From the NCBI GenBank assembly GCA_905479065.1, contig CAJQLB010000010.1, positions 1 to 64,000 of the forward strand: a DNA stretch of 64,000 nt, in the 5' to 3' direction. Shown in pieces: positions 9,267-18,182 of the stretch. The position numbers and the translations under genes are program-made. The notes beneath the pieces were generated by a model that was given only the letters and a program-made list of their open reading frames with translations, ran no database searches and had not been told where the DNA came from. Numbering within the stretch: position 1 is the first letter of the stretch; each line of letters opens with the position of its first letter. The DNA comes from an uncultured Flavobacteriaceae bacterium. GTDB lineage: Bacteria; Bacteroidota; Bacteroidia; Flavobacteriales; Flavobacteriaceae.

Positions 9267-10640
9267 ATGTTAGACGAGAAAGAAAACATACAGTTTCAAC
9301 TAACGGAACATCTCATTGAGCGTGTCGAGCATTTAATCGCTAATGAACGTGATAAGGAGTTGCAATTATTTTTGGATGATTATCACTACGCTGATATTGC
9401 CGAAATTCTTGACGAATTAAATGAAGATCAAGCGCTTTACATCATTAAATTATTAGATTCAGATACGACAGCCGATGTCTTAATGGAACTTGATGAGGAT
9501 ATTCGAGAGAAAGTTCTTGAAAATCTATCAGCTAAAGAAATTGCAGAGGAAATAGAAGAATTAGATACGGATGATGCCGCCGACATGATTTCAGAGTTGT
9601 CTGAAGAGCGTCAAGAGGAAGTGATTTCTAAAATAGAAGATGAAGAGCACAAGGCAGAAATTGAAGAATTACTTACTTATGATGAGAATACGGCGGGAGG
9701 GTTGATGGCTAAAGAACTTGTAAAGGTTTATGAAACTTGGACAGTTGCAGGTTGCATGAGAAGAATTCGAGGACAAGCGGAAGATGTGACAAGAGTTCAT
9801 TCCATATATGTGGTAGATAGAGAGGAAAAATTAATAGGTAGATTATCACTAAAAGACTTAATTGTTGCAAAAAGCGATACTAAAATTGCCGAAATTTCTA
9901 ATAGCAATGTTGATTATGTCAATGTTCAAGACGATGCCGAGGATGTTGCAAAAGTGATGCAAAAGTACGATTTAGAGGCCATTCCAGTAGTTGATAATCA
10001 ACAGACCTTATTGGGGAGAATTACCATTGATGATATTGTGGATGTTATAAAGGAGGAAGCTGAAAAAGATTATCAATTAGCAGCAGGTATTACCCAAGAT
10101 GTAGAAGCAGACGATAGCATTCTTGAACTTACAAAAGCGCGACTACCGTGGCTTTTTTTAGGACTTGTAGGTGGTATTGGAGCTTTTATTATTATGGATT
10201 TTTTTGAAGAGAAATTACATGGAGAAGCTGTCATTTTATTTTTGTTTACGCCATTAATAGCGGCGATGGCAGGTAATGTAGGGGTGCAATCAAGCGCCAT
10301 TATTGTTCAGGGTCTAGCGAATGATGATGTGAAAGGGAGCATTAATAATCGTTTAATTAAAGAGATGCTTTTAGCTACTTTAAATGGTGTCATTCTTTCT
10401 ATTGTTTTATTTCTATTTGTTTATGCTTGGCAGTTCGATGTAAAATTGGCTTTAGCAATTTCTGTATCTCTTGTGGCTGTTGTTATCATTGCCGGTTTAG
10501 TAGGGACATTTATTCCATTATTTTTAGACAGACGTGATATTGATCCAGCGATTGCTACGGGACCGTTTATTACAACGAGTAATGATATTTTTGGAATTGT
10601 AATCTACTTAATAATATCTAAATTCATTTTAGGGATTTAA
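9267..10640 (+). CDS. mgtE: Magnesium transporter MgtE
   Basis: A Mg2+ channel of the inner membrane that closes when cytoplasmic Mg2+ is high. The 457-aa protein has the full architecture: an acidic helical MgtE-N domain (about 20-130, many DELxxD repeats), two CBS domains (about 140-265), the plug helix, and five transmembrane helices (about 290-457). Conserved membrane motifs include PLIAAMAGNVGVQSS and DIDPAIATGPFITTSND, which holds the Asp that lines the Mg2+ pore. It is tandem with rsmA and a cupin gene (18 bp downstream). Confidence 0.96.
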   Translation: MLDEKENIQFQLTEHLIERVEHLIANERDKELQLFLDDYHYADIAEILDELNEDQALYIIKLLDSDTTADVLMELDEDIREKVLENLSAKEIAEEIEELDTDDAADMISELSEERQEEVISKIEDEEHKAEIEELLTYDENTAGGLMAKELVKVYETWTVAGCMRRIRGQAEDVTRVHSIYVVDREEKLIGRLSLKDLIVAKSDTKIAEISNSNVDYVNVQDDAEDVAKVMQKYDLEAIPVVDNQQTLLGRITIDDIVDVIKEEAEKDYQLAAGITQDVEADDSILELTKARLPWLFLGLVGGIGAFIIMDFFEEKLHGEAVILFLFTPLIAAMAGNVGVQSSAIIVQGLANDDVKGSINNRLIKEMLLATLNGVILSIVLFLFVYAWQFDVKLALAISVSLVAVVIIAGLVGTFIPLFLDRRDIDPAIATGPFITTSNDIFGIVIYLIISKFILGI

Positions 10641-10657
10641 TCTTATGTTGTTTATTC

Positions 10658-11023
10658 ATGAAAGCAATTAATATCTCAGAAAAATTCACAAAATTTGATG
10701 CATATTGGCATCCTCGTCAACTAGCTATTGTTGATGATATGCAGGTTATTTTAGCGAAACTTAAAGGAGAATTTGTATGGCATCACCACGAGCACGAAGA
10801 TGAGCTATTTCAAGTCATTAAAGGTACCTTGTATATGCAATTTAGAGATAGAACAGAAATTGTAAATGAAGGTGAAATTATTGTTGTTCCAAAAGGAGTT
10901 GAACACAATCCAAGCACAAAAAATGGTGATGAAGTACATGTGTTGTTGTTTGAAAAAGTAACAACGTCTCACACAGGTAATGTCACGCACGAGAAAACAA
11001 AATCATATTACCCTAAAATTTAG
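10658..11023 (+). CDS. Small cupin-domain protein
   Basis: A 121-aa single-domain cupin. Motif 1 is WHHHEHEDELFQVIKG (about 35-50) with histidines and a glutamate that would bind a metal. Motif 2 is PKGVEHNPS (about 80-88). The substrate is unknown. The TAG stop at 11021-11023 is followed immediately by the ATG of the dehydrogenase, so the two genes are almost certainly translated together. Such cupins are often sugar- or acid-binding or metal-dependent enzymes, but nothing here decides that. Confidence 0.85.
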   Translation: MKAINISEKFTKFDAYWHPRQLAIVDDMQVILAKLKGEFVWHHHEHEDELFQVIKGTLYMQFRDRTEIVNEGEIIVVPKGVEHNPSTKNGDEVHVLLFEKVTTSHTGNVTHEKTKSYYPKI

Positions 11024-11962
11024 ATGAGAATCCTTCATCTTGATACCAACCATCCATTACTAATCCAACAATTAGATGCCATTGGTTTTGTAAACCATGA
11101 AGATTACACATCATCAAAAGGTGAGATAGAAACGAAAATTTCTGAATATGATGGTCTTATTATAAGAAGTCGTTTCTCAATTGACAAACAATTTATAGAG
11201 AAAGCAACGAGACTAAAGTTTATTGGACGCGTGGGAGCTGGAATAGAGAATATTGATTCTAATTATGCTCAATTAAAAGACATCACGTTGTTGTCTGCCC
11301 CTGAAGGTAATCGTAATGCTGTCGCCGAGCACGCACTTGGAATGTTGTTGTCCTTATTCAATAATCTCAAAAAGGCGGATACTGAAGTTCGAATGGGATT
11401 ATGGAATCGAGAGTCAAATCGTGGCGTAGAACTCGATGGTAAAACAGTTGGAATCATTGGTTATGGGAACATGGGAAAATCCTTTGCTCAAAAATTAAAA
11501 GGGTTTAACGTCGAAGTGTTATGTTATGATATTGCACCTAATGTCGGAGATGATTATGCTCGTCAAGTGACGTTGAAAGAATTTAGGAGTAAAGTTGATG
11601 TTGTGAGTTTGCATACACCGCAAACAGTGCTAACTGTAAATATGATTAACACTGAATTTATAAAAGCATTCAAAAAATCTTTTTGGTTAATTAATACAGC
11701 AAGAGGTAAAAGTTTGGTCACCGAAGATTTAGTTGTTGCACTTAAAAATGGTAAAATTTTAGGAGTAGCTTTGGATGTGTTAGAATATGAAAAATCATCA
11801 TTTGAAAATTTATTTGTAAATCAAATGCCTGAGGCATTTCACTATCTAATTAACTCAGATAAAGTGTTGTTGACGCCACATATTGCAGGATGGACTCACC
11901 AAAGTAAGGAATCTTTAGCACAAATTTTAGTCGCAAAAATTAAAGATAAATTTTACTCTTAA
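11024..11962 (+). CDS. D-isomer-specific 2-hydroxyacid dehydrogenase (SerA-like)
   Basis: A 312-aa NAD-dependent dehydrogenase. The catalytic domain shows the Arg-containing GRVGAGIENID region (about 67-77). The Rossmann domain has GKTVGIIGYGNMGKSFAQKL (about 139-158), then NTARGKSLVTEDLVVAL and the catalytic His in LLTPHIAGWT. It resembles 3-phosphoglycerate dehydrogenase but lacks the C-terminal ACT/regulatory domains, and no serine-pathway gene is adjacent. It could equally act on another D-2-hydroxy acid. It starts directly after the cupin stop codon. Confidence 0.85.
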   Translation: MRILHLDTNHPLLIQQLDAIGFVNHEDYTSSKGEIETKISEYDGLIIRSRFSIDKQFIEKATRLKFIGRVGAGIENIDSNYAQLKDITLLSAPEGNRNAVAEHALGMLLSLFNNLKKADTEVRMGLWNRESNRGVELDGKTVGIIGYGNMGKSFAQKLKGFNVEVLCYDIAPNVGDDYARQVTLKEFRSKVDVVSLHTPQTVLTVNMINTEFIKAFKKSFWLINTARGKSLVTEDLVVALKNGKILGVALDVLEYEKSSFENLFVNQMPEAFHYLINSDKVLLTPHIAGWTHQSKESLAQILVAKIKDKFYS

Positions 11963-11986
11963 TGAACATGTTAAAACAATGTCATC

Positions 11987-12339
11987 ATGTTATTTAAAGA
12001 GGACTCCCCAAATAACTATATCAATTAGATTCCTGCAGGACTCAATGAAATATAATTAATATCTGTTTATAAGGCACTCAGTTTATTAAAAAAGTTGGGA
12101 AACTAAAATCATTTAATTTAGAATCAGAAATTAAATTTGAATTTGGCAACGTTACATTTAGAATAGCGTAATTGTTTGTTAACAATTATGAAACATTTGA
12201 GAATAATTTAATTCTTAAGTTCGGCGTTGTAAAAACTGATTGTAAGACAAAAAATATTTGTTGCATTCAGGATACTAATACCATTATAATTAAAAAAAAT
12301 ATGGCCTATAATTCATCGGACACTAACTACTGCCAATAA
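11987..12339 (+). pseudogene. Possible eroded gene in the 460-bp gap 11963-12422
   Basis: This is the only gap over 300 bp in the window. One reading begins at ATG 11987 (MLFKEDSPNNYIN) and continues as coherent, lysine- and leucine-rich sequence but with stops at 12026 and 12053. Near 12088 the open frame shifts by one, then runs to 12336 with a single stop at 12169 (segments such as NLESEIKFEFGNVTF and NNYETFENNLILKFGVV). This could be the relic of a 110-115 codon gene with one frameshift and three nonsense changes, or just AT-rich sequence open by chance. I do not recognise the family. No promoter, RNA gene or repeat is visible in the rest of the gap. Confidence 0.25.
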
Positions 12340-12422
12340 AATAAAATCAGGTTATTTGTCAAATAATCTTTTTAAAGTTTGTGACATCTATGAGTCCGAG
12401 GTAATTTTAAAAAAAATAGTCA

Positions 12423-12848
12423 ATGATGAAAAACATCCTAGTATTATGCACAGGGAATTCCTGTAGAAGTCAAATGGCACACGGTTATTTAAACCATCTT
12501 ACGGAAAGACAAAGAGTAAATGTATTTAGTGCTGGTATTGAAACGCATGGTTTAAACCCAGGAGCCGTATCTATCATGAAAGAGGATGGGATAGATATTT
12601 CAACACATACATCAAATCATGTTGATGAATATGCAACAATTAATTTTGATTACATAGTAACTGTATGCGACCATGCCAATGAGAACTGTCCCTACATACC
12701 AAGTAAAAATGCAGTTAGATTGCATCATAATTTTTTTGATCCTTCAAAAGTTAAGGGAACAGAAATCGAAAAACACGATGCGTTTTTAAAAGCGAGAAAT
12801 GAGATAAAAGAGTATTTTAAATACTTTGTAATTGAAAATTTAATCTGA
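12423..12848 (+). CDS. arsC: Arsenate reductase, thioredoxin-coupled LMW-phosphatase type
   Basis: Reduces arsenate to arsenite using thioredoxin. The 141-aa protein has the low-molecular-weight phosphatase P-loop with catalytic C9 and R15 (CTGNSCRS). It also has the redox pair C82 and C89 in VCDHANENCP, giving the three-cysteine relay known from Staphylococcus pI258 ArsC. The stop region overlaps the convergent acyltransferase gene by 9 bp. No arsR, arsenite pump or other ars gene is near, so it is either a stand-alone detoxification gene or the remnant of a larger locus. The start is ATG 12423, with a second ATG directly after. Confidence 0.9.
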   Translation: MMKNILVLCTGNSCRSQMAHGYLNHLTERQRVNVFSAGIETHGLNPGAVSIMKEDGIDISTHTSNHVDEYATINFDYIVTVCDHANENCPYIPSKNAVRLHHNFFDPSKVKGTEIEKHDAFLKARNEIKEYFKYFVIENLI

Positions 12849-14660
12849 TTCTTGTGTTGTAATATTTGAAAAATCACGCTCCAACTCTGCTTGAAATTCT
12901 TCCATTACAGGACGAACAGTACTGTCGGGTAAATCAGAAATTTTGATATACATAAGGCCATCAACGGCGTTGTTAAATAAGGGGTCTACATTAAAACCAA
13001 CCAATCGTGCGTTTTGTTTAATGTATTTTTTTAATAAAACGGGAAGTCTTAAGGCTCCTGGTTCAACCTCATCGATTATTTTATCAAATTTATTAAGGTC
13101 TGCAGCAGTTGCATCAAAAACAAAGTCTTTATCAGCATCTTTTAATTTGACTTTGAATTCTTTTTTTGGATGTACATATTGCGCGATGTAAGGATCGTAA
13201 TAGTGGGATTTCATAAATTCAATCATCAACGATTTAGAAAAATTGGAAAATTGATTACTAATACTTACGCCTCCAATGAGAAATTTATGCTGAGGAAATC
13301 GCAATGTCGTATGCACTATGCCCTTCCAAAGTAAAAATAAGGGCATGGGTTTTTGTTGGTATTCTTTAATGATAAACGCTCTGCCTAATTCAATTGATTG
13401 ACTCATCATATTATAAAGCTCCGGTTCAAATCGGAATAAATCTTGCAGATAAAAACCGTCAATTCCAAATTTTTTAAAAATTTCTGAACCTAACCCCATT
13501 CTGTAAGCACCCACTAATACTCTTGCTTTATTATCCCAGAGGAACATATGGTGGTAATGTGAATCAAATTTGTCCAAATCAATTGCCTCATTCGTGCCTT
13601 CTCCAACTTCACGAAATGTGATTTCTCTCAAACGACCTATTTCTCTCAAGGTATGTTCTATTTTATGTGCAGGTGCAAGGTACACCTCGTAGTTTTTACT
13701 TGTTAATAAGCGACAATTATGTTTATTGAGCTCGCTGATTTCTGAAATCATTAATGTTGTTTCTACCGGCGTTACAATTTTCTTTATTTTTTTTGGAACT
13801 TTTAAGGTAGACGAAATGTGCTCTAGACGGTTAGGTTTGTCCTCGAAGGCATGCGACAACATATATGTCTTTTTACGGATAAATTCTGAAAAACCTTGTA
13901 ATGTATCATGTTCCTCTTGATCAGTCACTGAAATTTGCTTTCCAATTCTCACTTTTATGACACGTCGCTTTTGTGTGAGTAATTCTGAGGGTAATTTGGC
14001 AGTTCTAAAGGTGTCGTTTATTTTAGATAATTGGTAAAATAATTGACTGTTTTTTGCGTGAAAATAAATTGGCACGATTGGGACTTTCGCTTTTTTAGCT
14101 AATTTCATTGCAGGTTCCTCCCACGGTTTATCAACCACTAGCTTGCCATCTTTGTAAGTAGATACCTCTCCAGCAGGAAAAATACCAAGAGGTTTACCGT
14201 CTTGCAAATGAAGTAATGAGTTTTTAAAACCTGTAATACTTGATTTCAAATCTTTTCTGTCTTCAAATGGGTTGACAGGAATGATATGCGGTTTTAATGG
14301 TTCAATCCGGTGTAATAAAAAATTTCCAATAATTTTAAAGTCACTCCGTTGTTCAAGCATTAACTTTAGTAAAAGTATGCCATCGATACCTCCAAGGGGA
14401 TGATTAGAAATAGTGATATACGCACCATTTTTAGGAAGTCTTTTTAGGTCTTCTTCAGGGATCTCAAATTTTATTTGAAAATCATTAATTAATGCATTTA
14501 AAAAAGAAGTGTCTTTTAGGTGTTTGTTCCTATTGTATATGTTATTTATTGCTGAGATATTTAGCAACTTCATTAATAACCATCCAAAGAAAGTTCCAAT
14601 AAATCCATATTTGTCAAAATGTATCGCTTTTGCGACTTCCTTAGCGGTAACGAGGCTCAT
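12840..14660 (-). CDS. olsF: Two-domain acyltransferase, OlsF-like (ornithine lipid synthesis)
   Basis: A 606-aa fusion. The N-terminal half is a PlsC-type lysophospholipid acyltransferase: NHPLGGID (86-93, an HX5D variant of the usual HX4D), FPAGEVS (161-167) and KVPIVPIYF. The C-terminal half (about 320-560) resembles the OlsB-type N-acyltransferase of the GNAT fold (APAHKIEHTLREIGRLREITF, quoted in part). This domain order matches OlsF, described in Flavobacterium and Serratia, which makes lyso-ornithine lipid and then acylates it. Ornithine lipids are phosphorus-free membrane lipids. It lies 35 bp after aspartate kinase in a minus-strand operon. The activity is inferred from architecture. 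Confidence 0.75.
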   Translation of the reverse strand: MSLVTAKEVAKAIHFDKYGFIGTFFGWLLMKLLNISAINNIYNRNKHLKDTSFLNALINDFQIKFEIPEEDLKRLPKNGAYITISNHPLGGIDGILLLKLMLEQRSDFKIIGNFLLHRIEPLKPHIIPVNPFEDRKDLKSSITGFKNSLLHLQDGKPLGIFPAGEVSTYKDGKLVVDKPWEEPAMKLAKKAKVPIVPIYFHAKNSQLFYQLSKINDTFRTAKLPSELLTQKRRVIKVRIGKQISVTDQEEHDTLQGFSEFIRKKTYMLSHAFEDKPNRLEHISSTLKVPKKIKKIVTPVETTLMISEISELNKHNCRLLTSKNYEVYLAPAHKIEHTLREIGRLREITFREVGEGTNEAIDLDKFDSHYHHMFLWDNKARVLVGAYRMGLGSEIFKKFGIDGFYLQDLFRFEPELYNMMSQSIELGRAFIIKEYQQKPMPLFLLWKGIVHTTLRFPQHKFLIGGVSISNQFSNFSKSLMIEFMKSHYYDPYIAQYVHPKKEFKVKLKDADKDFVFDATAADLNKFDKIIDEVEPGALRLPVLLKKYIKQNARLVGFNVDPLFNNAVDGLMYIKISDLPDSTVRPVMEEFQAELERDFSNITTQESD

Positions 14661-14695
14661 TTTATATGATTGAAAAGATTATCAAAACTACACAT

Positions 14696-15946
14696 TTATT
14701 TAGTTACAATTTGAACAGTTTCGTTATGAATTTGTTTTAGTAAAATTGTTTTTTGTTCTTCCAATTGTGTGATGGCATTATCATTATAATGGCGAATAGT
14801 ATAAAGATCGACATTTGTATTGCAGATGACTTTAAATTTTGCTTTTAAATGTAAGACAAGTTTGTTGAGATTGTTGTAATTATTTTCGATACAGACAGAA
14901 AAGCTAATGGCTGAATTTTGAATGACATCTACTTTCATTTTGTATAAATGTAACAATTGAAAAATTTCACTAATATTTTCTTCTAACATAAAACTAAAAT
15001 CTAACGAAGATAGTTCAATAAGTACTTGATTTTTTTTAACGATGAAGCATGGAATTAGGGGGTCTATTTTTTTGCTTTTACCAATGCAAGTGCCATCTTC
15101 TTTGGGATTTAAAAAGGATTTTACAAAAAATGGAATTTCCTTTTGTTGCAGAGGTTGTAATGTTTTGGGATGGATTACAGAAGCACCGTAAAAGGCAAGT
15201 TCTATTGCCTCACGATATGATATTTCCTTTAATAATTGAGGGTTTTGAAAATATCTGGGATCTGCATTTAACACTCCGGGAACATCTTTCCATATAGTGA
15301 CGCTATTAGCGTTTAAACAATAAGCAAGAATTGCAGCTGTATAATCACTTCCCTCTCTGCCTAAAGTTGTCGTAAAATTATTGGAATCACTTGCAATAAA
15401 ACCTTGTGTGATATTTAATGTATTCGTCTTAATTTGTTTTGAAATTAAAGCTTGTGTTGCTTTCCAATTTACTTTGGCATTTCGATAATAATTATCTGTT
15501 TTTATGAATTCTCTAATGTCTAACCATTGATTTTTAATGCCAATCTCATTTAAATAGGCACTTATAATTAAGGTGGAAATTAACTCTCCAAAACCAACAA
15601 CTTGATCATATACAAAATTATAGTCTGGCGATTTATTACTACTAAAAAAAGTCGTTAACTCAATAAATAGATTATTAATTTTGGAAAATATTGGATGACT
15701 TTCTGTCTTAAATAATTGAGATAAAATCTCATTATGACTTGTATGTATTTCTTGTAGGGAATTTTTAAATTCTGAATAATTATCAAAGTAGTTTTGAATC
15801 ACTCGTTCCAAAGTATTAGTGGTTTTTCCCATGGCAGAAACAACAATCAACATATCTTCATGGCCAGTTTCATTTAAAACCTTGACTAAATTTTTTACAC
15901 CCTCAGCATCTTTAACTGATGCTCCACCAAATTTAAAGACGCGCAT
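14696..15946 (-). CDS. lysC: Aspartate kinase (monofunctional)
   Basis: Phosphorylates aspartate, the first step to lysine, threonine, methionine and diaminopimelate. The 416-aa protein starts MRVFKFGGASVKD, the family KFGGTSV motif with Ala for Thr, and has TTLGREGSDYTAAIL (GRGGSD motif with Glu) and WKDVPGVLNADPR. The last ~120 residues form divergent ACT-like regulatory sequence, so feedback inhibition is likely but cannot be judged. The ATG overlaps the stop of the upstream acetyltransferase as TAATG (15944-15948), a sign of translational coupling. An OlsF-like gene follows. Confidence 0.92.
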   Translation of the reverse strand: MRVFKFGGASVKDAEGVKNLVKVLNETGHEDMLIVVSAMGKTTNTLERVIQNYFDNYSEFKNSLQEIHTSHNEILSQLFKTESHPIFSKINNLFIELTTFFSSNKSPDYNFVYDQVVGFGELISTLIISAYLNEIGIKNQWLDIREFIKTDNYYRNAKVNWKATQALISKQIKTNTLNITQGFIASDSNNFTTTLGREGSDYTAAILAYCLNANSVTIWKDVPGVLNADPRYFQNPQLLKEISYREAIELAFYGASVIHPKTLQPLQQKEIPFFVKSFLNPKEDGTCIGKSKKIDPLIPCFIVKKNQVLIELSSLDFSFMLEENISEIFQLLHLYKMKVDVIQNSAISFSVCIENNYNNLNKLVLHLKAKFKVICNTNVDLYTIRHYNDNAITQLEEQKTILLKQIHNETVQIVTK

Positions 15947-16428
15947 TAATTCAATTTTGTTATATAAGTTTCAATCCCTTTTTCATCTAAATGAACAACA
16001 TTCCAATTGCGTAAAACTTTAGCGCCTTGTCGCTCATATAATTTTATGGCACCATTATTCCAACTTATAACTTCCCAATTGATGCGCTTTACTTTTAAAT
16101 GATAACCATATTTAACGACTTCATCAAGTAATGCTGTACCAATACCATGGCCTCTCATTTTTTGAGTTACAATTAAGTCTTCAAGATGTAATATTTTCCC
16201 TTTCCAAGTTGAAAACCGGTTATATATTAAGGCAGTGCCAACAACCTTGTCATCAACTGTAGCGACAAAACATTTAAAGGCTGGGGTGCCTTGAAAACCG
16301 TCCTCTATGAGAGATTGTTCTGTAATTTCGACTGCGTTGGGCTCTTTTTCAAAAACAGCAAGTTCTACAATTAATTGCAAAACGGCGGACATGTCTTTTG
16401 AAGAGGCATTTCTAATCTTAAAATTCAT
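15946..16428 (-). CDS. GNAT N-acetyltransferase, spermidine/spermine acetyltransferase-like
   Basis: A 160-aa GNAT enzyme. It closely follows the layout of eukaryotic SSAT (diamine acetyltransferase): MNFKIRNASSKDMSAVLQLI, then VELAVFEKE, LIEDGFQGTPAFKCFVA, LHLEDLIVTQKMRGHGIGTALL with the acetyl-CoA-binding R/QxxGxG/A loop, and WNNGAIKLYERQGA. Polyamines or small thialysine-like amines are therefore likely substrates, though unproven. It heads the minus-strand operon with lysC and the OlsF-like gene and has a clear -7 box 18 bp upstream. Confidence 0.85.
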   Translation of the reverse strand: MNFKIRNASSKDMSAVLQLIVELAVFEKEPNAVEITEQSLIEDGFQGTPAFKCFVATVDDKVVGTALIYNRFSTWKGKILHLEDLIVTQKMRGHGIGTALLDEVVKYGYHLKVKRINWEVISWNNGAIKLYERQGAKVLRNWNVVHLDEKGIETYITKLN

Positions 16429-16445
16429 ATAACGAAAATCATATT

Positions 16446-16453
16446 CAAATATA
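16446..16453 (-). promoter_or_regulatory. -7 box for the GNAT-lysC-olsF operon
   Basis: On the minus strand this reads TATATTTG, an exact TAnnTTTG match 17 bp before the acetyltransferase ATG. It is the best promoter candidate for the three-gene minus-strand operon and is divergent to the fbp promoter. Confidence 0.55.
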
Positions 16454-16496
16454 ACGAAAGCGATTATTTTAGTTCAATTATATTTTTACGAAATCG

Positions 16497-16525
16497 TTGT
16501 AGTTGACCAAAAAAGACGATATTTG
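16497..16525 (+). promoter_or_regulatory. Probable fbp promoter
   Basis: TTG (16497-16499), 18 bp, then GATATTTG (16518-16525), a one-base departure from TAnnTTTG. The spacing fits Bacteroidota promoters and places the message start near 16530, between this box and ATG 16551. It argues against a translation start at TTG 16503. Confidence 0.45.
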
Positions 16526-16550
16526 CAGCATCTTAATTCATAATATTCAC

Positions 16551-17549
16551 ATGTCTCAAAGAAATCAAACTTTAGGAGAATTTATCATTGAAAATCAAAA
16601 TTCTTTTAAGTATACTTCAGGAGAATTATCTCGATTAATAAATGCCATAAGACTTGCAGCTAAAGTTGTCAATCATGAAGTTAATAAGGCTGGTTTAGTT
16701 GATATTATTGGAACATCGGGTGATACTAATATTCAGGGTGAGGACCAACAAAAACTTGATATTTACGCTAATAATTTATTTATAAAAGCCATGACTAGAC
16801 GAAATATCGTCTGTGGAATAGCGAGTGAGGAGGAAGACCATTTTGTTGCTATTAATAGTCAAGACGAAAATAATCAAAATAAATATGTTGTATTAATTGA
16901 TCCATTAGATGGATCATCTAATATCGATGTCAATGTTTCTGTTGGAACTATTTTTTCTATCTACAGACGTGTAACTGAAGTGGGAACGCCAGTAACTATT
17001 GATGACTTTTTACAAAAGGGACATAAACAGGTTGCAGCAGGCTATGTGATTTATGGTACTTCAACGATGTTGGTTTATACAACGGGAGATGGGGTTAACG
17101 GATTTACTCTGAACCCTGCGATTGGCACCTTTTATTTATCCCATCCAAACATGCAATTTCCACAAGACGGAAAAATTTATTCAGTTAATGAGGGTAATTA
17201 CATTCACTTTCCACTAGGGATTAAAAATTATATAAAATACTGTCAAATGGAAGAGGGTGACCGACCTTACACAAGTCGTTATATTGGATCATTAGTGTCC
17301 GATTTTCATAGGAATATGATTAAAGGGGGTATATATATGTATCCCAAAAGCTCTAAAAATTCAAATGGTAAATTACGACTGCTGTATGAGTGTAATCCAA
17401 TGGCATTTATAGCTGAACAAGCTAACGGTCTCGCAAGTAATGGTTATACTAGAATCATGGATATCCAACCAAAAGAATTACACCAGCGTGTTCCTTTTAT
17501 TTGTGGCAGTAAAAAGATGGTCTTAAAGGCAGAGGAGTTTATGACGTAA
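16551..17549 (+). CDS. fbp: Class I fructose-1,6-bisphosphatase
   Basis: Hydrolyses fructose 1,6-bisphosphate in gluconeogenesis, in the cytoplasm. From ATG 16551 the protein is 332 aa ([13 protein letters not shown]), the usual class I length. An in-frame TTG at 16503 would add 16 unconserved residues and lies inside the promoter, so I reject it. Visible motifs are ASEEEDHF, the metal-binding [20 protein letters not shown], and the substrate-binding [13 protein letters not shown], with [15 protein letters not shown] near the end. It converges on the TerB-like gene. Confidence 0.96.
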   Translation: MSQRNQTLGEFIIENQNSFKYTSGELSRLINAIRLAAKVVNHEVNKAGLVDIIGTSGDTNIQGEDQQKLDIYANNLFIKAMTRRNIVCGIASEEEDHFVAINSQDENNQNKYVVLIDPLDGSSNIDVNVSVGTIFSIYRRVTEVGTPVTIDDFLQKGHKQVAAGYVIYGTSTMLVYTTGDGVNGFTLNPAIGTFYLSHPNMQFPQDGKIYSVNEGNYIHFPLGIKNYIKYCQMEEGDRPYTSRYIGSLVSDFHRNMIKGGIYMYPKSSKNSNGKLRLLYECNPMAFIAEQANGLASNGYTRIMDIQPKELHQRVPFICGSKKMVLKAEEFMT

Positions 17550-17639
17550 ATAGCGCCATGATGTCAAACCCCTTTCGAAACGATGGTGCTGTTTATCGCA
17601 CTATTTGAATCAAAAAGGTGTTTATGAACTTAATAGGGA

Positions 17640-18071
17640 CTATTGATTCATTGTTTTCATTTGTTCGATAAAATCATCTAAAGATATGTTGTTATGAACT
17701 AAATTGAGAGCCTTATCTACTATGTAATTTACGTTATCAGGATTGAATCCTAAACCAATAGATAATTTTTTCAACATTTTTAACTGATCATCACCTTCAA
17801 TATGATCTGCCCATACCATTCTAGTTAAATCAAATAGACGTTCAAGCCTGTTGTCATAGGAGGTTGGTGGATTTATAGGATGGGTTTTAAAGTCTTTCAG
17901 TATTTGAGTGTAATCATTTTCTGAAATATTTAGATTTCGTGCTAATCGATCTAGAAATGCTCTCTCGGAATCATTTATAATTTCATCGCTCATAGCAATT
18001 CTCACAATCGCAGCAAAATGATCTTCATTTCGCTTTTTAAACCCACTATCGAATAAATCTGAAATTGACAT
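17640..18071 (-). CDS. TerB-like protein
   Basis: A 143-aa all-helical, acidic soluble protein. The spacing of helices and the segments IVRIAMSDEIINDSERAFLDRLA and MVWADHIEGDDQLKMLKKLSIGLGF (both quoted only to locate about residues 22-44 and 88-112) resemble the TerB/DjlA-N family, which is linked to tellurite response and metal binding. No other ter gene is nearby, so tellurite resistance should not be assumed. It converges on fbp and has its own -7 box 24 bp upstream. Confidence 0.75.
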   Translation of the reverse strand: MSISDLFDSGFKKRNEDHFAAIVRIAMSDEIINDSERAFLDRLARNLNISENDYTQILKDFKTHPINPPTSYDNRLERLFDLTRMVWADHIEGDDQLKMLKKLSIGLGFNPDNVNYIVDKALNLVHNNISLDDFIEQMKTMNQ

Positions 18072-18095
18072 ATATTTTTGATTTTTTTACAAATA

Positions 18096-18103
18096 CAAAT
18101 ATA
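18096..18103 (-). promoter_or_regulatory. -7 box for the TerB-like gene
   Basis: On the minus strand this reads TATATTTG, an exact TAnnTTTG match 24 bp before the TerB-like ATG. It is divergent to the mfd box 55 bp away. Confidence 0.5.
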
Positions 18104-18158
18104 AGACTAATAACGTTTTTAAAAACATAAAAATTAGAATTCTAACAAACAATTATTT

Positions 18159-18166
18159 TATATTTG
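18159..18166 (+). promoter_or_regulatory. -7 box upstream of mfd
   Basis: TATATTTG is an exact consensus match ending 16 bp before the GTG start of mfd. The leader would be only about 10 nt, too short for a regulatory structure. Confidence 0.55.
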
Positions 18167-18182
18167 ACAAAATTTTTTCTGA

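Noticed and set aside
16503-16550. N-terminal extension of fbp from TTG 16503
   Set aside because: The extra 16 residues are not family-like and the codons lie in and just after a promoter-like sequence; ATG 16551 gives the usual MSQ-type start.
17552-17590. Imperfect hairpin (AGCGCCAT with ATGGTGCT) after fbp
   Set aside because: The 23-nt loop and lack of a T-tract make it a poor terminator; not annotated.
17640-18071. Tellurite-resistance operon
   Set aside because: Only a single TerB-like gene is present; no terC, terD or terZ nearby.
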